64,000 nt of DNA, from the NCBI RefSeq assembly GCF_002929375.1, contig NZ_PJIP01000004.1:186001-250000 (forward strand). Direction: 5' to 3'. Made by a program: the position numbers and the translations under genes. This DNA comes from Arthrobacter sp. DWC3 (GTDB lineage: Bacteria > Actinomycetota > Actinomycetes > Actinomycetales > Micrococcaceae). Below are positions 44,557-54,288 of the stretch, one piece after another. Under the pieces are notes generated by a model. The model was not told the origin of the DNA. It saw only the letters and a program-made list of their open reading frames with translations, and did not search any database. Every line of letters begins with the position of its first letter. The first letter of the stretch is position 1.

Positions 44557-46452
44557 TCAGGAGAAGTCCTGGGCCGACCTCTGCAGCATCTCGAGCCACT
44601 GCTCGCGGGCGGCCAGCGCCTCCCGGGCGGAGGCGATCTTCTTGGCGTTCCCGGCGCGCTCGGCGTCGGCGAGGTCGTCCTTGAGCTGCGCGATCGTGGC
44701 CTCGAGCTGGCTCAGTGCACTGTTGGTACGGGCCTTCGTCTCGGGGTTCGTCTTCGTCCAGTGCTCGTCGTCGGCCGCCTTGACGGCGTCCTCGATCTTC
44801 CGGAGCCCGGCGTCGATGCGGCCCATGTCGGCGCGGGGCACCTTGCCGGCCTCGTCCCAGCGGTCCCGCACGGACTGCAGCGCCTTCTTCGCGGCCGCGA
44901 GATCCCGGATGGGCAGGATCTGCTGGGCCTCCTTGAGGAGCGCCTCCTTGGCCGTGAGGTTGCCTGCGTACTCCTCGTCCACGGCCTCGTTCGCGGCCTT
45001 GCGGGCCTCGAAGAAGCGGTCCTGGGCGGCCCGGAAGCGTGCCCACAGGGCGTCGTCGTCCTTGCGGCTCGCGCGCTTCGACGACTTCCACTCGTCCATC
45101 AGGTGGCGGTACTCGGCGGCGGTCTGGCCCCAGTCCGTGGAGCCCGAGAGCTGCTCGGCGCGCCGGATGAGGGCCTCCTTGGCCTGCTTGGCCTCCGCGT
45201 TGTCGCTGTCCAGCTGGGAGAAGTACGCCCGGCGGTGACGGTCGAACACGGTGCGTGCGGACCGGAAGCGCTTCCAGAGGGCGTCCTCCGTCCCGCGGCC
45301 GAGCCTCGGCCCGGCCTTCTGCGCGGCCTTCCACATCTCGAACAGCTCGTTCATGCGGGTGCTGCTGGCCTTCCACTGCACGGTGGACGGGTCGCGCTCC
45401 GCGAGCTCCTCCGCCTCGGCGACGATCGCCTCGCGCGCCGCGAGCTCCTTCGCCTTCAGGGCGTCCTGCGCGGCCCGTTCGGTCTTCTCGAGGCCGCCGA
45501 TCTCGCCGAGCAGCGCGTCGATCCGCGCCTCGAGCGCGAGCACGTCGCCGACCATCTTGCGTTCGCCGACCTGCGCGCGCAGGTGCTTGGCGGTCTTGGC
45601 CATGTCCGACGACGGCGCCTTCGCCTGGACGCGCTGCTCCAGCAGCGCGACCTGGGCCACGACGTCGTCGTACTTGCGCACGAAGTAGGCGAGCGCCTCC
45701 TCGCGCGTCGCGTCGGGGTACTGGCCCACCGGGTGCTCGGCGCCGTCGACGAGGAGGAAGACGTGGCCGTCATCCTCGACGCGCGCGAACCGGCCGGCTT
45801 CCTCGAGGGACGTGCTGTGGGCGGGCGGGGCCGCGAGGGGCTGCACGGTCTTCTTCAACGGGCGGGGCGCCATCGCGGTGGGCAGGGGCGGGCGCGGCGG
45901 GGCCGTGCTCGGCGACGGCGTGCTGAGCGGAGCGGACTCGGCGGCGAGCGGGACCGACGGCTCCGCGGCGGCGGGCGCGGCCTCGGCGTCCGGGCTGGGC
46001 CCGGAGTCGATGGCGGGCTCGGAGACTCCGGCACTCGGCGTTCCCGGGGCTACGGGTGCTACGGGTGCTACGGGCGCTTCGGGTGCTGCCGGTGTTGCCG
46101 ACTCCTCCGAAGCGGCGACGGAGGCCTCCGCGGGTGCATCGGGGGCCTCGGCGGCATCGTCCGACAGAGCATCGGAGAACGCTTCCGCATCGGTGGCGCC
46201 GGCTCCGTCGGCCACGGGTTCCACGTCGGCTGATGCCTCCGCTTCCGGGGTGCCGGCGGCGTCGGCCGCAGTGGCATCCACGCCCTGCTCGGCGGCGTCG
46301 ACAGGGGCAGCGCCCTGCGAGTGGTTCGACACGTCACCCGTGGCAGGCACGGAGGGAGATGGCACGGACCGGGGGGCGCCATCGCCTACCGCAGCGTCCT
46401 GCTGCGGGTCCTGGCCGATGGTCGTTTCGTCGGATTGCTGACTGTCTGTCAC
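44557..46452 (-). CDS. DUF349 domain protein
   Basis: 631 residues from a GTG at 46452. The first ~210 residues are acidic and Ala/Pro-rich low complexity, including APV repeats coded by a 9-bp tandem repeat. A short beta domain (GRFARVEDDGHVFLLVDGAEHPVGQYPDA) follows. From ~residue 300 to the end are four to five helical DUF349 repeats (e.g. RMNELFEMWKAAQKAGPRLG, EYRHLMDEWKSSKRASRKDD, RDRWDEAGKVPRADMGRID), each ~75 residues with a W-K-x-A/S core. The long charged helices suggest a coiled scaffold or nucleic-acid-associated protein; the role is unestablished. Location between rel and hisS is typical for actinobacteria. Confidence 0.88.
   Translation of the reverse strand: MTDSQQSDETTIGQDPQQDAAVGDGAPRSVPSPSVPATGDVSNHSQGAAPVDAAEQGVDATAADAAGTPEAEASADVEPVADGAGATDAEAFSDALSDDAAEAPDAPAEASVAASEESATPAAPEAPVAPVAPVAPGTPSAGVSEPAIDSGPSPDAEAAPAAAEPSVPLAAESAPLSTPSPSTAPPRPPLPTAMAPRPLKKTVQPLAAPPAHSTSLEEAGRFARVEDDGHVFLLVDGAEHPVGQYPDATREEALAYFVRKYDDVVAQVALLEQRVQAKAPSSDMAKTAKHLRAQVGERKMVGDVLALEARIDALLGEIGGLEKTERAAQDALKAKELAAREAIVAEAEELAERDPSTVQWKASSTRMNELFEMWKAAQKAGPRLGRGTEDALWKRFRSARTVFDRHRRAYFSQLDSDNAEAKQAKEALIRRAEQLSGSTDWGQTAAEYRHLMDEWKSSKRASRKDDDALWARFRAAQDRFFEARKAANEAVDEEYAGNLTAKEALLKEAQQILPIRDLAAAKKALQSVRDRWDEAGKVPRADMGRIDAGLRKIEDAVKAADDEHWTKTNPETKARTNSALSQLEATIAQLKDDLADAERAGNAKKIASAREALAAREQWLEMLQRSAQDFS
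46049..46093. repeat. 9-bp tandem repeat inside the DUF349 gene
   Basis: Five units of GCTACGGGT with small changes, read on the coding strand as (Ala-Pro-Val)n. Likely prone to in-frame copy-number change. Confidence 0.75.
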
Positions 46453-46798
46453 CGCTAGAAGTCTTTCGCTCGTCGGATGGCCGTGAGCAACGCCGGGGCC
46501 ATTTCATGCAGGGTCTAGGAGTCTATCGGCCCGGCCGGTCGGGTAGCGGCGGAAGAGCCCGCCGAACGAGTCTCCTCAGCGCCCACCGATTGCCGGAGCA
46601 GCGCGGAACCTGCCCTGAGGTTACTTTACCCACTGGCCCCCGATCCGCGTCATGGCGGGAAGCGGGCTTCGCCCTCCGCCATGGTCGTCCCCGCCCTTTT
46701 TCCGCAGGCCCTGGCCGGGACCTAGGATTGAGGCCGCAGAACCGGTCCGCTGCCCCGTGCGCGGCGGCCGGTCCCCATCGCAGGAGGAGAACCACCCC
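46453..46798. other. Divergent intergenic region, DUF349 gene / hisS
   Basis: 346 bp. On the rightward strand TAGGAT at 46723-46728 is a likely hisS -10 box, giving a ~65-nt leader before AGGAGG and the hisS ATG. An AT-rich spot (GGTTACTTTACCC, ~46619-46631) may mark the leftward promoter. No coding frame is convincing. Confidence 0.45.
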
Positions 46799-48127
46799 AT
46801 GGCCCGCAAGGCATCACTGTCCGGCTTCCCCGAATGGCTTCCGGAGGAGCGCCTGATCGAGCTCCACGTCCTCGGGGTGCTGCAGCGGACGTTCGAGCTG
46901 CACGGTTTCTCCAGCATCGAGACGCGCGCGGTCGAGACGGTGGAGCACCTCCTGCGCAAGGGCGAGATCGACAAGGAGGTCTACGCGGTCTCCCGCCTGC
47001 AGGCCGACGAGGCGTCCGCCTCCGAGAGCGGACTCGCCCTCCACTACGACCTCACCGTCCCGTTCGCGCGCTATGTCGTCGAGAACGCCGGGCACCTCGC
47101 CTTCCCGTTCCGCCGGTTCCAGATCCAGAAGTGCTGGCGCGGCGAACGGCCGCAGGAGGGCCGCGCGCGGGAGTTCACGCAGGCGGACATCGACGTGGTG
47201 GGCGACGGCGTCCTGCCCTTCCGGTACGACGTCGAACTCGCCCTCGCCGTGGTGGAGGCCCTCGGTGCCCTGCCGATCCCGGACTTCACGCTGCGCGTCA
47301 ACAACCGCAAGCTCGCCGAAGGTTTTTACCGGGCCATCGGCCTCGAGGACACGGCCGCCGTGCTGCGGAGCATCGACAAGCTCGAGAAGATCGGCCCCGA
47401 GAAGGTGGGCACGCTGCTCCGCGACGAGGTGGGCGCGGACGACGCGCAGGTGCGCCTGGCCCTCGACCTCGCCTCGATCCGCACCGCCGACACCTCCTTC
47501 GTGGAGCAGGTCCGCGCCCTCGGGGTCACGAACGACCTCCTCGAGGAAGGACTCGAGGAACTGCGCCAGGTGGTCGGCGAGGCATCGCGCCGCGCGCCGG
47601 GCCGTGTGGTCGCGGACCTCAGCATCGCCCGCGGGCTCGACTACTACACGGGCACCGTCTACGAGACGGTCCTCAACGGGCACGAGGCGCTCGGCTCCAT
47701 CTGCTCCGGCGGGCGCTACGACGCCCTGGCCCGCAAGGGAAACCGCACCTTCCCCGGCGTCGGGCTGTCCATCGGCGTCACCCGGATCGTCTCGCGCATC
47801 CTCAGCCAGGGGTTCGCGACGGTCTCCCGGTCCGTGCCCACCGCGGTGCTCGTGACGCTGGCCGACGACGACGCCTGGTCCGAGGCGCAGGACGTCGCCG
47901 CGGCGCTGCGCAGTCGCGGCATCCCGGCGGAGGTGGCGGCCAGTGCGGAGAAGTTCGGCAAGCAGATCAAGTTCGCGGACCGCCGCGGCATCCCCTTCGT
48001 CTGGTTCACGTCCCCGGACGGCGTCCACGAGGTCAAGGACATCCGGTCGGGTGAGCAGACCCCGGCCGACCCGGCGTCCTGGGCGCCTCCGGCCCACGAC
48101 CTCCGGCCCGTGGTGACCACCGCCTGA
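46799..48127 (+). CDS. hisS: Histidyl-tRNA synthetase
   Basis: 442 residues. Class II synthetase of the actinobacterial type: FELHGFSSIETRAVETVEHLL in place of the usual motif 1 helix, HYDLTVPFARYV, the motif 2 region FRRFQIQKCWRGERPQEGRAREFTQADID, the histidine-specific ARGLDYYTGTVYE, and motif 3 GRYDALARKGNRTFPGVGLSIGVTRI, then an anticodon-binding domain. It charges tRNA-His. The ATG at 46799 follows AGGAGGAGAACCACCCC. Convergent with the APC permease gene. Confidence 0.97.
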   Translation: MARKASLSGFPEWLPEERLIELHVLGVLQRTFELHGFSSIETRAVETVEHLLRKGEIDKEVYAVSRLQADEASASESGLALHYDLTVPFARYVVENAGHLAFPFRRFQIQKCWRGERPQEGRAREFTQADIDVVGDGVLPFRYDVELALAVVEALGALPIPDFTLRVNNRKLAEGFYRAIGLEDTAAVLRSIDKLEKIGPEKVGTLLRDEVGADDAQVRLALDLASIRTADTSFVEQVRALGVTNDLLEEGLEELRQVVGEASRRAPGRVVADLSIARGLDYYTGTVYETVLNGHEALGSICSGGRYDALARKGNRTFPGVGLSIGVTRIVSRILSQGFATVSRSVPTAVLVTLADDDAWSEAQDVAAALRSRGIPAEVAASAEKFGKQIKFADRRGIPFVWFTSPDGVHEVKDIRSGEQTPADPASWAPPAHDLRPVVTTA

Positions 48128-48220
48128 CACCCCTGGCACGGGACGCCGACCGAGCAGGCGCGTCGCTGCACGGGGCCACGACAGGACCGACGCCGCGGGC
48201 ACCCGGGCGCCCCGCCGCCG

Positions 48221-49477
48221 TCAGGCCCGGCGGCGAGCGACGACGATCCAGCGCACGCCGGCCCCTCCCGCGAGCAATCCCAGCATGGTGAGCACCGACG
48301 TCGCCGGCAGCGTGAAGGCCAGCACGAGGCACGCGAGGGCGCCGACGGCGTTCAGCCAGCGCGGCGCGTACCACTGCCGGTCCGTGAGGGTGTACGCCGC
48401 GATGTTCGCGATCGCGTAGTAGAGCAGCACGCCGAAACTGGAGAAGCCCACCACGGTCAGCACGTCCGTGGCCGCGAGGAGCACCACCACGACGACGGCC
48501 GTCGCGATGTCCGCGACCCAGGGCACGGCGAACCGGCGGGACACCCGCGCCAGCACGGCCGGGAGGTCGCCGCCGCGCGCCATCGCGAGGCTCGTGCGCC
48601 CCACGCCGGCGATGAGGGCGAGCAGCGCACCGAGGCTCGCGAGCGCCGCCGCGATGGTGACGACGGCACCGGCGCGGCCGGTGGAGCCCTCTCCCGGGAC
48701 GGCGGCATCGATGACGTCCCGCAGCGGGGCGGTGGTGGCGGCGAGCCCGGCCGGACCGAGGGCATGCAGCAGGGAGGCGGCCAGCAGCACGTACAGCACC
48801 AGGGTGAACCCGAGGGCCCCGAAGACGGCCGCCGGGATGTTCCGGCGCGGGTCCCGGACCTCCTCGCCCATGGTCGCGATGCGGGCGTACCCGGCGAAGG
48901 CGAAGAAGAGCAGCGCGGCGGCCTGCAGCACGCCGCCGACGCCTGCAGGACCACCGTCGGCCGCTGAAGGGGCGGCGGGCGAGGTGAACGCCACGACGAC
49001 GACGAAGGCGAGGACGGGCACCACGAGCGAGACGATCACACGCGTCGCGAGGGCCGTGCGGGTCACGCCGAGGAGGTTCACCACGGTCAGCCCGACGACG
49101 GCGGCCGCCGCCACGGGCTTCTCGGCACCGGGCGCCGCGTAGAGACCGAACGTCAGCGCCATCGCGGCGCAGGAGGCGAGCTTGCCCGTGACGAACCCCC
49201 ACCCGGCGAGGAACCCGGGCCACGCGCCCAGGCGCTCCCGTCCGTACACGTACGTCCCACCGCTCGACGGGTACCGGACGGCCAGGGACGCCGTCGCCGC
49301 CGCGTTGCAGTAGGCCACGAAGCCCGCGATCACGACGGCGAGGGGCAGCAGGTGCCCGGCGGTGGCGGCCGCCGGCGCGAAGACCACGAAGGCGCCCGCC
49401 CCGATCATGGCGCCGATGCCGACGGTCGTGGCATCGAAGCCGCCCATGGCACGGCGGAGTCCGGGCTGCTCGGTCAT
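48221..49477 (-). CDS. APC family amino-acid permease
   Basis: 418 residues with about 12 hydrophobic segments. The N-terminus GGFDATTVGIGAMIGAGAFVVFAPAAATAG contains the unwound helix-1 GAMIGAG substrate motif of the amino acid-polyamine-organocation superfamily, and YPSSGGTYVYGRERLG plus FFAFAGYARIATMGEEVRDPRRNIP are the helix 3 and helix 6 signatures. Probably a secondary importer or exchanger of amino acids; the substrate is unknown. It is a single gene, divergent from aspS. Confidence 0.9.
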   Translation of the reverse strand: MTEQPGLRRAMGGFDATTVGIGAMIGAGAFVVFAPAAATAGHLLPLAVVIAGFVAYCNAAATASLAVRYPSSGGTYVYGRERLGAWPGFLAGWGFVTGKLASCAAMALTFGLYAAPGAEKPVAAAAVVGLTVVNLLGVTRTALATRVIVSLVVPVLAFVVVVAFTSPAAPSAADGGPAGVGGVLQAAALLFFAFAGYARIATMGEEVRDPRRNIPAAVFGALGFTLVLYVLLAASLLHALGPAGLAATTAPLRDVIDAAVPGEGSTGRAGAVVTIAAALASLGALLALIAGVGRTSLAMARGGDLPAVLARVSRRFAVPWVADIATAVVVVVLLAATDVLTVVGFSSFGVLLYYAIANIAAYTLTDRQWYAPRWLNAVGALACLVLAFTLPATSVLTMLGLLAGGAGVRWIVVARRRA

Positions 49478-49641
49478 GGTCGTCCTCGGGTCGGAAGGGG
49501 CTGGCGGTCGAGGGGCAGGATCGGGCCCGTCCGGTCGGACCGGTTCCACCGGGACCGGTAAGGTTGGTCGGGCTTGAACCAACTCTAGGCAGGCGCTCCC
49601 AAGGCCTGCGACCCGACTGACACGACTGTGGAAGGACTGCT

Positions 49642-51426
49642 GTGCTCCGCACGCATGAACTCGGCTCCCTCCGGCCTGAGCACGTAGGACAAACCGTCAC
49701 CCTGGCAGGGTGGGTCGCGCGACGCCGCGACCACGGCGGTGTGGCGTTCCTGGATCTGCGCGACGCGTCCGGCGTCGCCCAGGTGGTGGTGCGCGAGGAG
49801 GACGTGTTCTCCAGCCTGCGGAACGAGTACGTCCTGCAGATCGTCGGCACGGTGCACCAGCGCCCCGAGGGCAACGAGAACCCGGCGCTGGCCACGGGAG
49901 CCATCGAGGTCATCGCGGACACCGTCACCATCCTCAACACCTCCGACCCGCTGCCCTTCCAGATCGACGAGCACGTCGAGGTGGGCGAGGAGGCGCGCCT
50001 GCGCCACCGCTACCTCGACCTCCGCCGGCCCGGCCCCCAGGCGAACCTGCGCCTGCGCTCCGAGGCGAGCCGGGTGGCACGCGAACTGCTCCACGCGGAC
50101 GGCTTCGTGGAGATCGAGACGCCCACCCTCACCCGGTCGACGCCGGAGGGGGCGCGCGACTTCCTCGTGCCGGCACGTCTGGCCCCGGGCTCCTGGTACG
50201 CGCTGCCGCAGTCGCCCCAGCTGTTCAAGCAGCTGCTGCAGGTGGGCGGGTTCGAGAAGTACTACCAGCTGGCACGCTGCTACCGCGACGAGGACTTCCG
50301 GGCCGACCGCCAGCCCGAGTTCACGCAGCTCGACATCGAGGCGAGCTTCGTCGAGGAGGACGACATCATCGCCCTCGGCGAGCAGCTGGTCTCCGCCCTC
50401 TGGAAGCTCATCGACGTCGAGATCCCCCTGCCCATCCGCCGCATGACCTACGCCGAGGCGATGGCGAAGTACGGCTCCGACAAGCCCGACCTCCGCTTCG
50501 GCCTCGAGCTCACCGAGCTGACGGAGTTCTTCAAGGACACCGGGTTCGGCGTGTTCAAGGCGCCCTACGTCGGCGCCGTCGTCATGCCGGGCGGTGCGTC
50601 GCAGCCCCGCCGCCAGCTCGACGCCTGGCAGGAGTGGGCCAAGCAGCGCGGCGCCAAGGGCCTCGCCTACGTGCTGATCGACGACGACGGCAGCCTGCGC
50701 GGTCCCGTCGCCAAGAACCTCACGGACACCGAGCGGGAGGGCCTCGCGGCCGCGACGGGCGCGAACCCCGGCGACTGCATCTTCTTCGCCGCGGGTGACC
50801 GCCCGTCGTCGCGCGCGATCCTCGGTGCCGCGCGCGTCGAGATCGGGCGACGCACGGGACTGATCAGGGAGGGCGACTGGGCGTTCGTCTGGGTGGTCGA
50901 CGCACCGATGTTCGAGCCCGCATCCGCGGCCGTCGCCGCCGGTGACGTCGCCGTCGGTGGAGGTGCCTGGACCGCGGTCCACCACGCCTTCACGTCCCCG
51001 AAGCCCGAGTTCCTCGACACCTTCGACACCGACCCCGAGAACGCCCTCGCCTACGCGTACGACATCGTCTGCAACGGCAACGAGCTCGGCGGCGGGTCCA
51101 TCCGTATCCACCAGCGCGACGTGCAGGAGCGCGTGTTCGCCGTCATGGGTCTCGGCACCGAGGAGGCCCAGGAGAAGTTCGGCTTCCTGCTCGAGGGCTT
51201 CAAGTACGGTGCGCCTCCCCACGGCGGGATCGCGCTCGGCTGGGACCGCGTGGTCTCCCTGCTCGCGGGCACCGACTCCATCCGCGACGTCATCGCCTTC
51301 CCGAAGTCCGGCGGCGGCTACGACCCGCTGACGGCCGCACCCGCGCCGATCACGGCGCAGCAGCGCAAGGAGGCCGGCGTCGACGCGAAGCCGAAGGCGG
51401 ACGCGCAGCCGAAGGTTGGGGCCTGA
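49642..51426 (+). CDS. aspS: Aspartyl-tRNA synthetase (likely non-discriminating)
   Basis: 594 residues from a GTG at 49642 with GGAAGGA upstream. The N-terminal OB fold is [24 protein letters not shown]; class II motifs follow: [19 protein letters not shown] (motif 1), [23 protein letters not shown] (motif 2), [15 protein letters not shown] (motif 3), and the bacterial GAD insert. A histidine in RRRDHGG, where the strictly discriminating E. coli enzyme has leucine, is a feature reported for AspRS that also charges tRNA-Asn for the GatCAB route. The C-terminal ~15 residues (Lys/Ala-rich) are variable. A strong terminator follows. Confidence 0.97.
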   Translation: MLRTHELGSLRPEHVGQTVTLAGWVARRRDHGGVAFLDLRDASGVAQVVVREEDVFSSLRNEYVLQIVGTVHQRPEGNENPALATGAIEVIADTVTILNTSDPLPFQIDEHVEVGEEARLRHRYLDLRRPGPQANLRLRSEASRVARELLHADGFVEIETPTLTRSTPEGARDFLVPARLAPGSWYALPQSPQLFKQLLQVGGFEKYYQLARCYRDEDFRADRQPEFTQLDIEASFVEEDDIIALGEQLVSALWKLIDVEIPLPIRRMTYAEAMAKYGSDKPDLRFGLELTELTEFFKDTGFGVFKAPYVGAVVMPGGASQPRRQLDAWQEWAKQRGAKGLAYVLIDDDGSLRGPVAKNLTDTEREGLAAATGANPGDCIFFAAGDRPSSRAILGAARVEIGRRTGLIREGDWAFVWVVDAPMFEPASAAVAAGDVAVGGGAWTAVHHAFTSPKPEFLDTFDTDPENALAYAYDIVCNGNELGGGSIRIHQRDVQERVFAVMGLGTEEAQEKFGFLLEGFKYGAPPHGGIALGWDRVVSLLAGTDSIRDVIAFPKSGGGYDPLTAAPAPITAQQRKEAGVDAKPKADAQPKVGA

Positions 51427-51441
51427 CCCGCGCACCGGCCC

Positions 51442-51488
51442 GATCACAGGAGCGGGGCATCCCTACGGGGTGCCCCGCTCCTGTGATC
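51442..51488 (+). terminator. Strong intrinsic terminator after aspS
   Basis: 22-bp stem with one G.T pair and a 3-nt loop, starting 15 bp after the aspS stop. It cleanly separates aspS from the FMN riboswitch leader. Confidence 0.85.
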
Positions 51489-51554
51489 AGAGCCCGCGGT
51501 GATCGCTGTCGGACGAATTGTGACGGATCCGCCGCCCCCGACCGCGCGCTGTGA

Positions 51555-51560
51555 AATAAT
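51555..51560 (+). promoter_or_regulatory. Possible -10 box of the rib operon
   Basis: AATAAT in the only AT-rich run of the region. It would place the transcript start within a few bases of the 5' edge of the riboswitch P1 helix. No -35 at normal spacing. Confidence 0.4.
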
Positions 51561-51570
51561 CGGCGCTGTA

Positions 51571-51714
51571 CGTGCTCCGGGGTCGGTGTAAGTCCGAACC
51601 GGCGGTCATAGTCCGCGACCCGTCCACTCGTCCGCGCACCCGCGCGGGCAGTGGACGGTTGAGCCGGTGGAATTCCGGGACCGACAGTCACAGTCTGGAT
51701 GGGAGAAGCACGCA
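51571..51714 (+). promoter_or_regulatory. FMN riboswitch (RFN element)
   Basis: The conserved FMN aptamer core is present: GGGTCGGTGTAAGTCCGAAC, ACCGGCGGTCATAGTCCGCGA, a variable hairpin, then GAGCCGGTGGAATTCCGG, GACCGACAGTCACAGTCTGG and ATGGGAGAAG. Helix P1 closes with GTGC (51572-51575) and GCAC. FMN binding would turn the operon down. Downstream, TCCTTC (51785-51790) can pair with the ribosome site GAAGGA (51818-51823) of ribM, suggesting translational control. Confidence 0.95.
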
Positions 51715-51828
51715 CAGCAGGGGCTTGCCGCTGCCCGCATCCGGGCCGCGGTCCTGTCGTGGTACCGCCACGCCGGTGCGCCCCTCCTTCTGCCATCCCC
51801 GGAGCTGTTCTATCGGCGAAGGATCGGC

Positions 51829-52515
51829 ATGGACTTTCTGCAGTGGCTCTTCGAGGCCCGCATCCCCGTAGGCGACGGCTCCCTCCTGCTCCGCGAAGTG
51901 GTGGGCAACGTCTTCGGCCTGCTCAGCGCCCTCGGCGGCATGCGCCGCCGCGTGTGGGCGTGGCCGGTGGGCATCATCGGCAACCTCCTGCTCCTCACGG
52001 TGTTCCTCGGCTCCGTGTTCGGCGCCGAGAGCGCCGCGAACCTCCTGGGCCAGGCCGGGCGGCAGGTCATGTTCATCGCCGTCTCCGTCTACGGCTGGCG
52101 GCAGTGGCAGGCGAGCCGGCACCGGGGCGGCCAGGCCGTCGTCCCGCAGTGGGCCGGCACCAGGGCACGCATCGGCATGGTGGCCTTCCTGCTCATCGGC
52201 ACGCTCGCGCTGACCCCGCTCTTCCGTGTCCTCGGCTCCTACGAGCCGGTCTGGGCCGACGCCTGGACCTTCGTCGGATCCCTGCTCGCCACCTACGGCA
52301 TGGCCAAGGGGTGGGTGGAGTTCTGGCTGGTCTGGGTCGCCGTGGACATCGTCGGCGTGCCGCTGCTCTTCAGCGCCGGCTACTACGCCAGCGCGTTCAT
52401 GTACATGTTCTACGGCGCCTTCACGCTCGTCGGGTTCTTCGTCTGGGCGCGCGCCCGGCGCACGGCGAAGCCCAGCATCGAGACACTCCTCCCGGATCCG
52501 ACCCTCAACCGATGA
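51829..52515 (+). CDS. ribM: Riboflavin transporter RibM (PnuX, PnuC family)
   Basis: 228 residues from the ATG at 51829; a longer open frame overlaps the riboswitch and is not real. It has 6-7 membrane helices with PnuC-family features: REVVGNVFGLLSALGGMRRRVWAWPVGIIGNLLLL, YGWRQWQ (the W-x-x-W substrate box) and FVGSLLATYGMAKGWVEFWLVWVAVDI. RibM is the actinobacterial riboflavin facilitator. As first gene behind the FMN riboswitch and overlapping ribD by 4 bp (ATGA), it links vitamin uptake to biosynthesis. Confidence 0.93.
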   Translation: MDFLQWLFEARIPVGDGSLLLREVVGNVFGLLSALGGMRRRVWAWPVGIIGNLLLLTVFLGSVFGAESAANLLGQAGRQVMFIAVSVYGWRQWQASRHRGGQAVVPQWAGTRARIGMVAFLLIGTLALTPLFRVLGSYEPVWADAWTFVGSLLATYGMAKGWVEFWLVWVAVDIVGVPLLFSAGYYASAFMYMFYGAFTLVGFFVWARARRTAKPSIETLLPDPTLNR

Positions 52516-53573
52516 CGATCCCCGGCACCCCCCGGACGACGGCCGTGGAAGCGGCCGCCATGCTGCGCGCCCTCGACCTCGCCGCGCGGGGCGTGCGGGG
52601 AGCCAACCCGCTCGTGGGCGCCGTCCTGCTCGCGCCCGACGGCGTCCTCCTCGGGGAGGGCCACCACCGGGGCGCGGGCACACCGCACGCCGAACCCGCC
52701 GCCCTCGCCGACGCCCGCGACCGCGGCAACGACGCGCGGGGAGCCACCATGGTGGTCACCCTGGAGCCGTGCAACCACACCGGGCGCACCGGCCCGTGCA
52801 GTGCGGCGCTCATCGAGGCGGGCGTGGCACGCGTGGTGTATGCGGCCGACGACGTGAACGGGGCCGCGGCCGGCGGTGCGCAGCGGCTGCGCGCCGCGGG
52901 TATCGACTGCGTCGGCGGGCTCGAGGCCGGCCGTGCGCTGGCGCTGAACGAGCGCTGGACCGCGAGCCTCACAGCGCGTCGCCCGTTCGTCACGCTGAAG
53001 TCCGCGCAGTCCCTCGACGGGCGCGTCGCCGCTCCGGACGGCACCAGCCAGTGGATCACGGGCGCCGAGGCGCGTGCCGACGGCCACAGGATCCGCGCCC
53101 TCGCCGACGCCGTCCTGGTGGGCACCGGCACCGTCCTCGCCGACGATCCGCGGCTCACCGCGCGGCAGGACCCCCCGGTGCGCGCCGGGAGGGTCGGCCT
53201 GCGGGTGGTCATGGGCGAGAGCGCCGTCCCCGACTCCGCAGCGGTCCGGGGCGAGGGATTCCTCCACCTGCCCACGCGGGACGTATGCGAGGTGCTCGAC
53301 ACGCTGTACGGCAGGGGAGTCCGGCACCTCCTCGTCGAGGGTGGTCCGCGGATCGCCTCCGCCTTCCTCCGGGCGGGAGTGGTGGACGAGCTGTTCAGCT
53401 ATGTGGCCCCGCTGCTCCTCGGTGACGGGGCCCCGGCGTTCCCTGCACTCGGCGTGCCGACCCTCGCCGACGCTCCCCGCTGGGAGCCGGACGACGCCGG
53501 CGGGCCGGCCGTCGAACGGCTCGGCGCGGACCTGCGCCTGCACCTGCGGCCTCCGCCGGCACCACCCGCCTGA
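52512..53573 (+). CDS. ribD: Bifunctional riboflavin deaminase/reductase RibD
   Basis: 353 residues. Deaminase domain: GANPLVGAVLL, the zinc site HAEPAAL and EPCNHTGRTGPCSAAL. Reductase domain from ~residue 150: RPFVTLKSAQSLDGRVAAPDGTSQWITG and LLVEGGPRIASAFLRAGVVDEL. It converts the pyrimidine product of GTP cyclohydrolase II to the ribitylamino form in two steps. The reductase part is slightly short compared with ~365-370 residue homologues but has all motifs. It is coupled to ribM and followed 28 bp later by ribE. Confidence 0.95.
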   Translation: MTIPGTPRTTAVEAAAMLRALDLAARGVRGANPLVGAVLLAPDGVLLGEGHHRGAGTPHAEPAALADARDRGNDARGATMVVTLEPCNHTGRTGPCSAALIEAGVARVVYAADDVNGAAAGGAQRLRAAGIDCVGGLEAGRALALNERWTASLTARRPFVTLKSAQSLDGRVAAPDGTSQWITGAEARADGHRIRALADAVLVGTGTVLADDPRLTARQDPPVRAGRVGLRVVMGESAVPDSAAVRGEGFLHLPTRDVCEVLDTLYGRGVRHLLVEGGPRIASAFLRAGVVDELFSYVAPLLLGDGAPAFPALGVPTLADAPRWEPDDAGGPAVERLGADLRLHLRPPPAPPA

Positions 53574-53601
53574 CACCCGCACCCCACGGAAGGAAGAACC
53601 A

Positions 53602-54288
53602 GTGTTCACAGGAATCGTCTCCGAGCAGGGGAGCGTCGTCTCCCTCGATCTCGCACCCGACGGCGAGAGCGGCCTCCTCGTCGTCGAGGCGCCCGAGACC
53701 GGACAGGACCTCGCCCCCGGTGCCTCGATCGCCGTCAACGGCGTCTGCCTCACCGCCGTCACGCTCGACGGCGCGCGCGTGGGCGTCGACGTGATGGGCG
53801 AGACCCTCCGCCGCACCACCACGGGAGACCTCCGGCCGGGAGCATCGGTGAACCTCGAGCGGTGTGTGCCCGCGGGCGGTCGGCTGGACGGGCACGTGGT
53901 CCAGGGACACGTGGACGGCATCGGCGTGCTGCTCGAGCGCGAGGACCTCGGCGCATGGCACCGGCTCCGCTTCGGGCTCCCCGCGACGCTCGGCCGCTAC
54001 GCCGCCGAGAAGGGCTCGGTGGCGATCGACGGCGTGTCCCTGACCGTCACGGCGGTCAGCCGGCCCCAGGACCCGGAGCAGTGGTTCGAGGTGGGACTCA
54101 TCCCGACCACGCTCCGCGCGACCGGCCTCGGCGCCAAGGCCCTCGGCGACCCGGTGAACCTCGAGATGGACGTGCTCGCCAAGTACGCCGAGCGGCTCCT
54201 CGGCTTCGCCGCGGCCGACGCGCAGCGGCAGGACGACGCGCTGCAGGTCGACGCGCCGAAGGACGACCAGGGCCGGACCGCACCGTGA
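53602..54288 (+). CDS. ribE: Riboflavin synthase alpha chain
   Basis: 228 residues from a GTG at 53602 with AAGGAAG upstream. Two tandem lumazine-binding halves: [11 protein letters not shown] ... [12 protein letters not shown] (N-half) and [12 protein letters not shown] ... [11 protein letters not shown] (C-half), the trimeric enzyme that dismutates two lumazines into riboflavin. The C-terminal ~20 residues ([18 protein letters not shown]) are a charged extension. It overlaps ribB by 4 bp (GTGA). Confidence 0.95.
   Translation: MFTGIVSEQGSVVSLDLAPDGESGLLVVEAPETGQDLAPGASIAVNGVCLTAVTLDGARVGVDVMGETLRRTTTGDLRPGASVNLERCVPAGGRLDGHVVQGHVDGIGVLLEREDLGAWHRLRFGLPATLGRYAAEKGSVAIDGVSLTVTAVSRPQDPEQWFEVGLIPTTLRATGLGAKALGDPVNLEMDVLAKYAERLLGFAAADAQRQDDALQVDAPKDDQGRTAP

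Noticed and set aside
51667-51828. Longer N-terminus for ribM beginning inside the riboswitch
   Set aside because: It would translate aptamer RNA. The ATG at 51829 has its own ribosome site and starts the conserved part.
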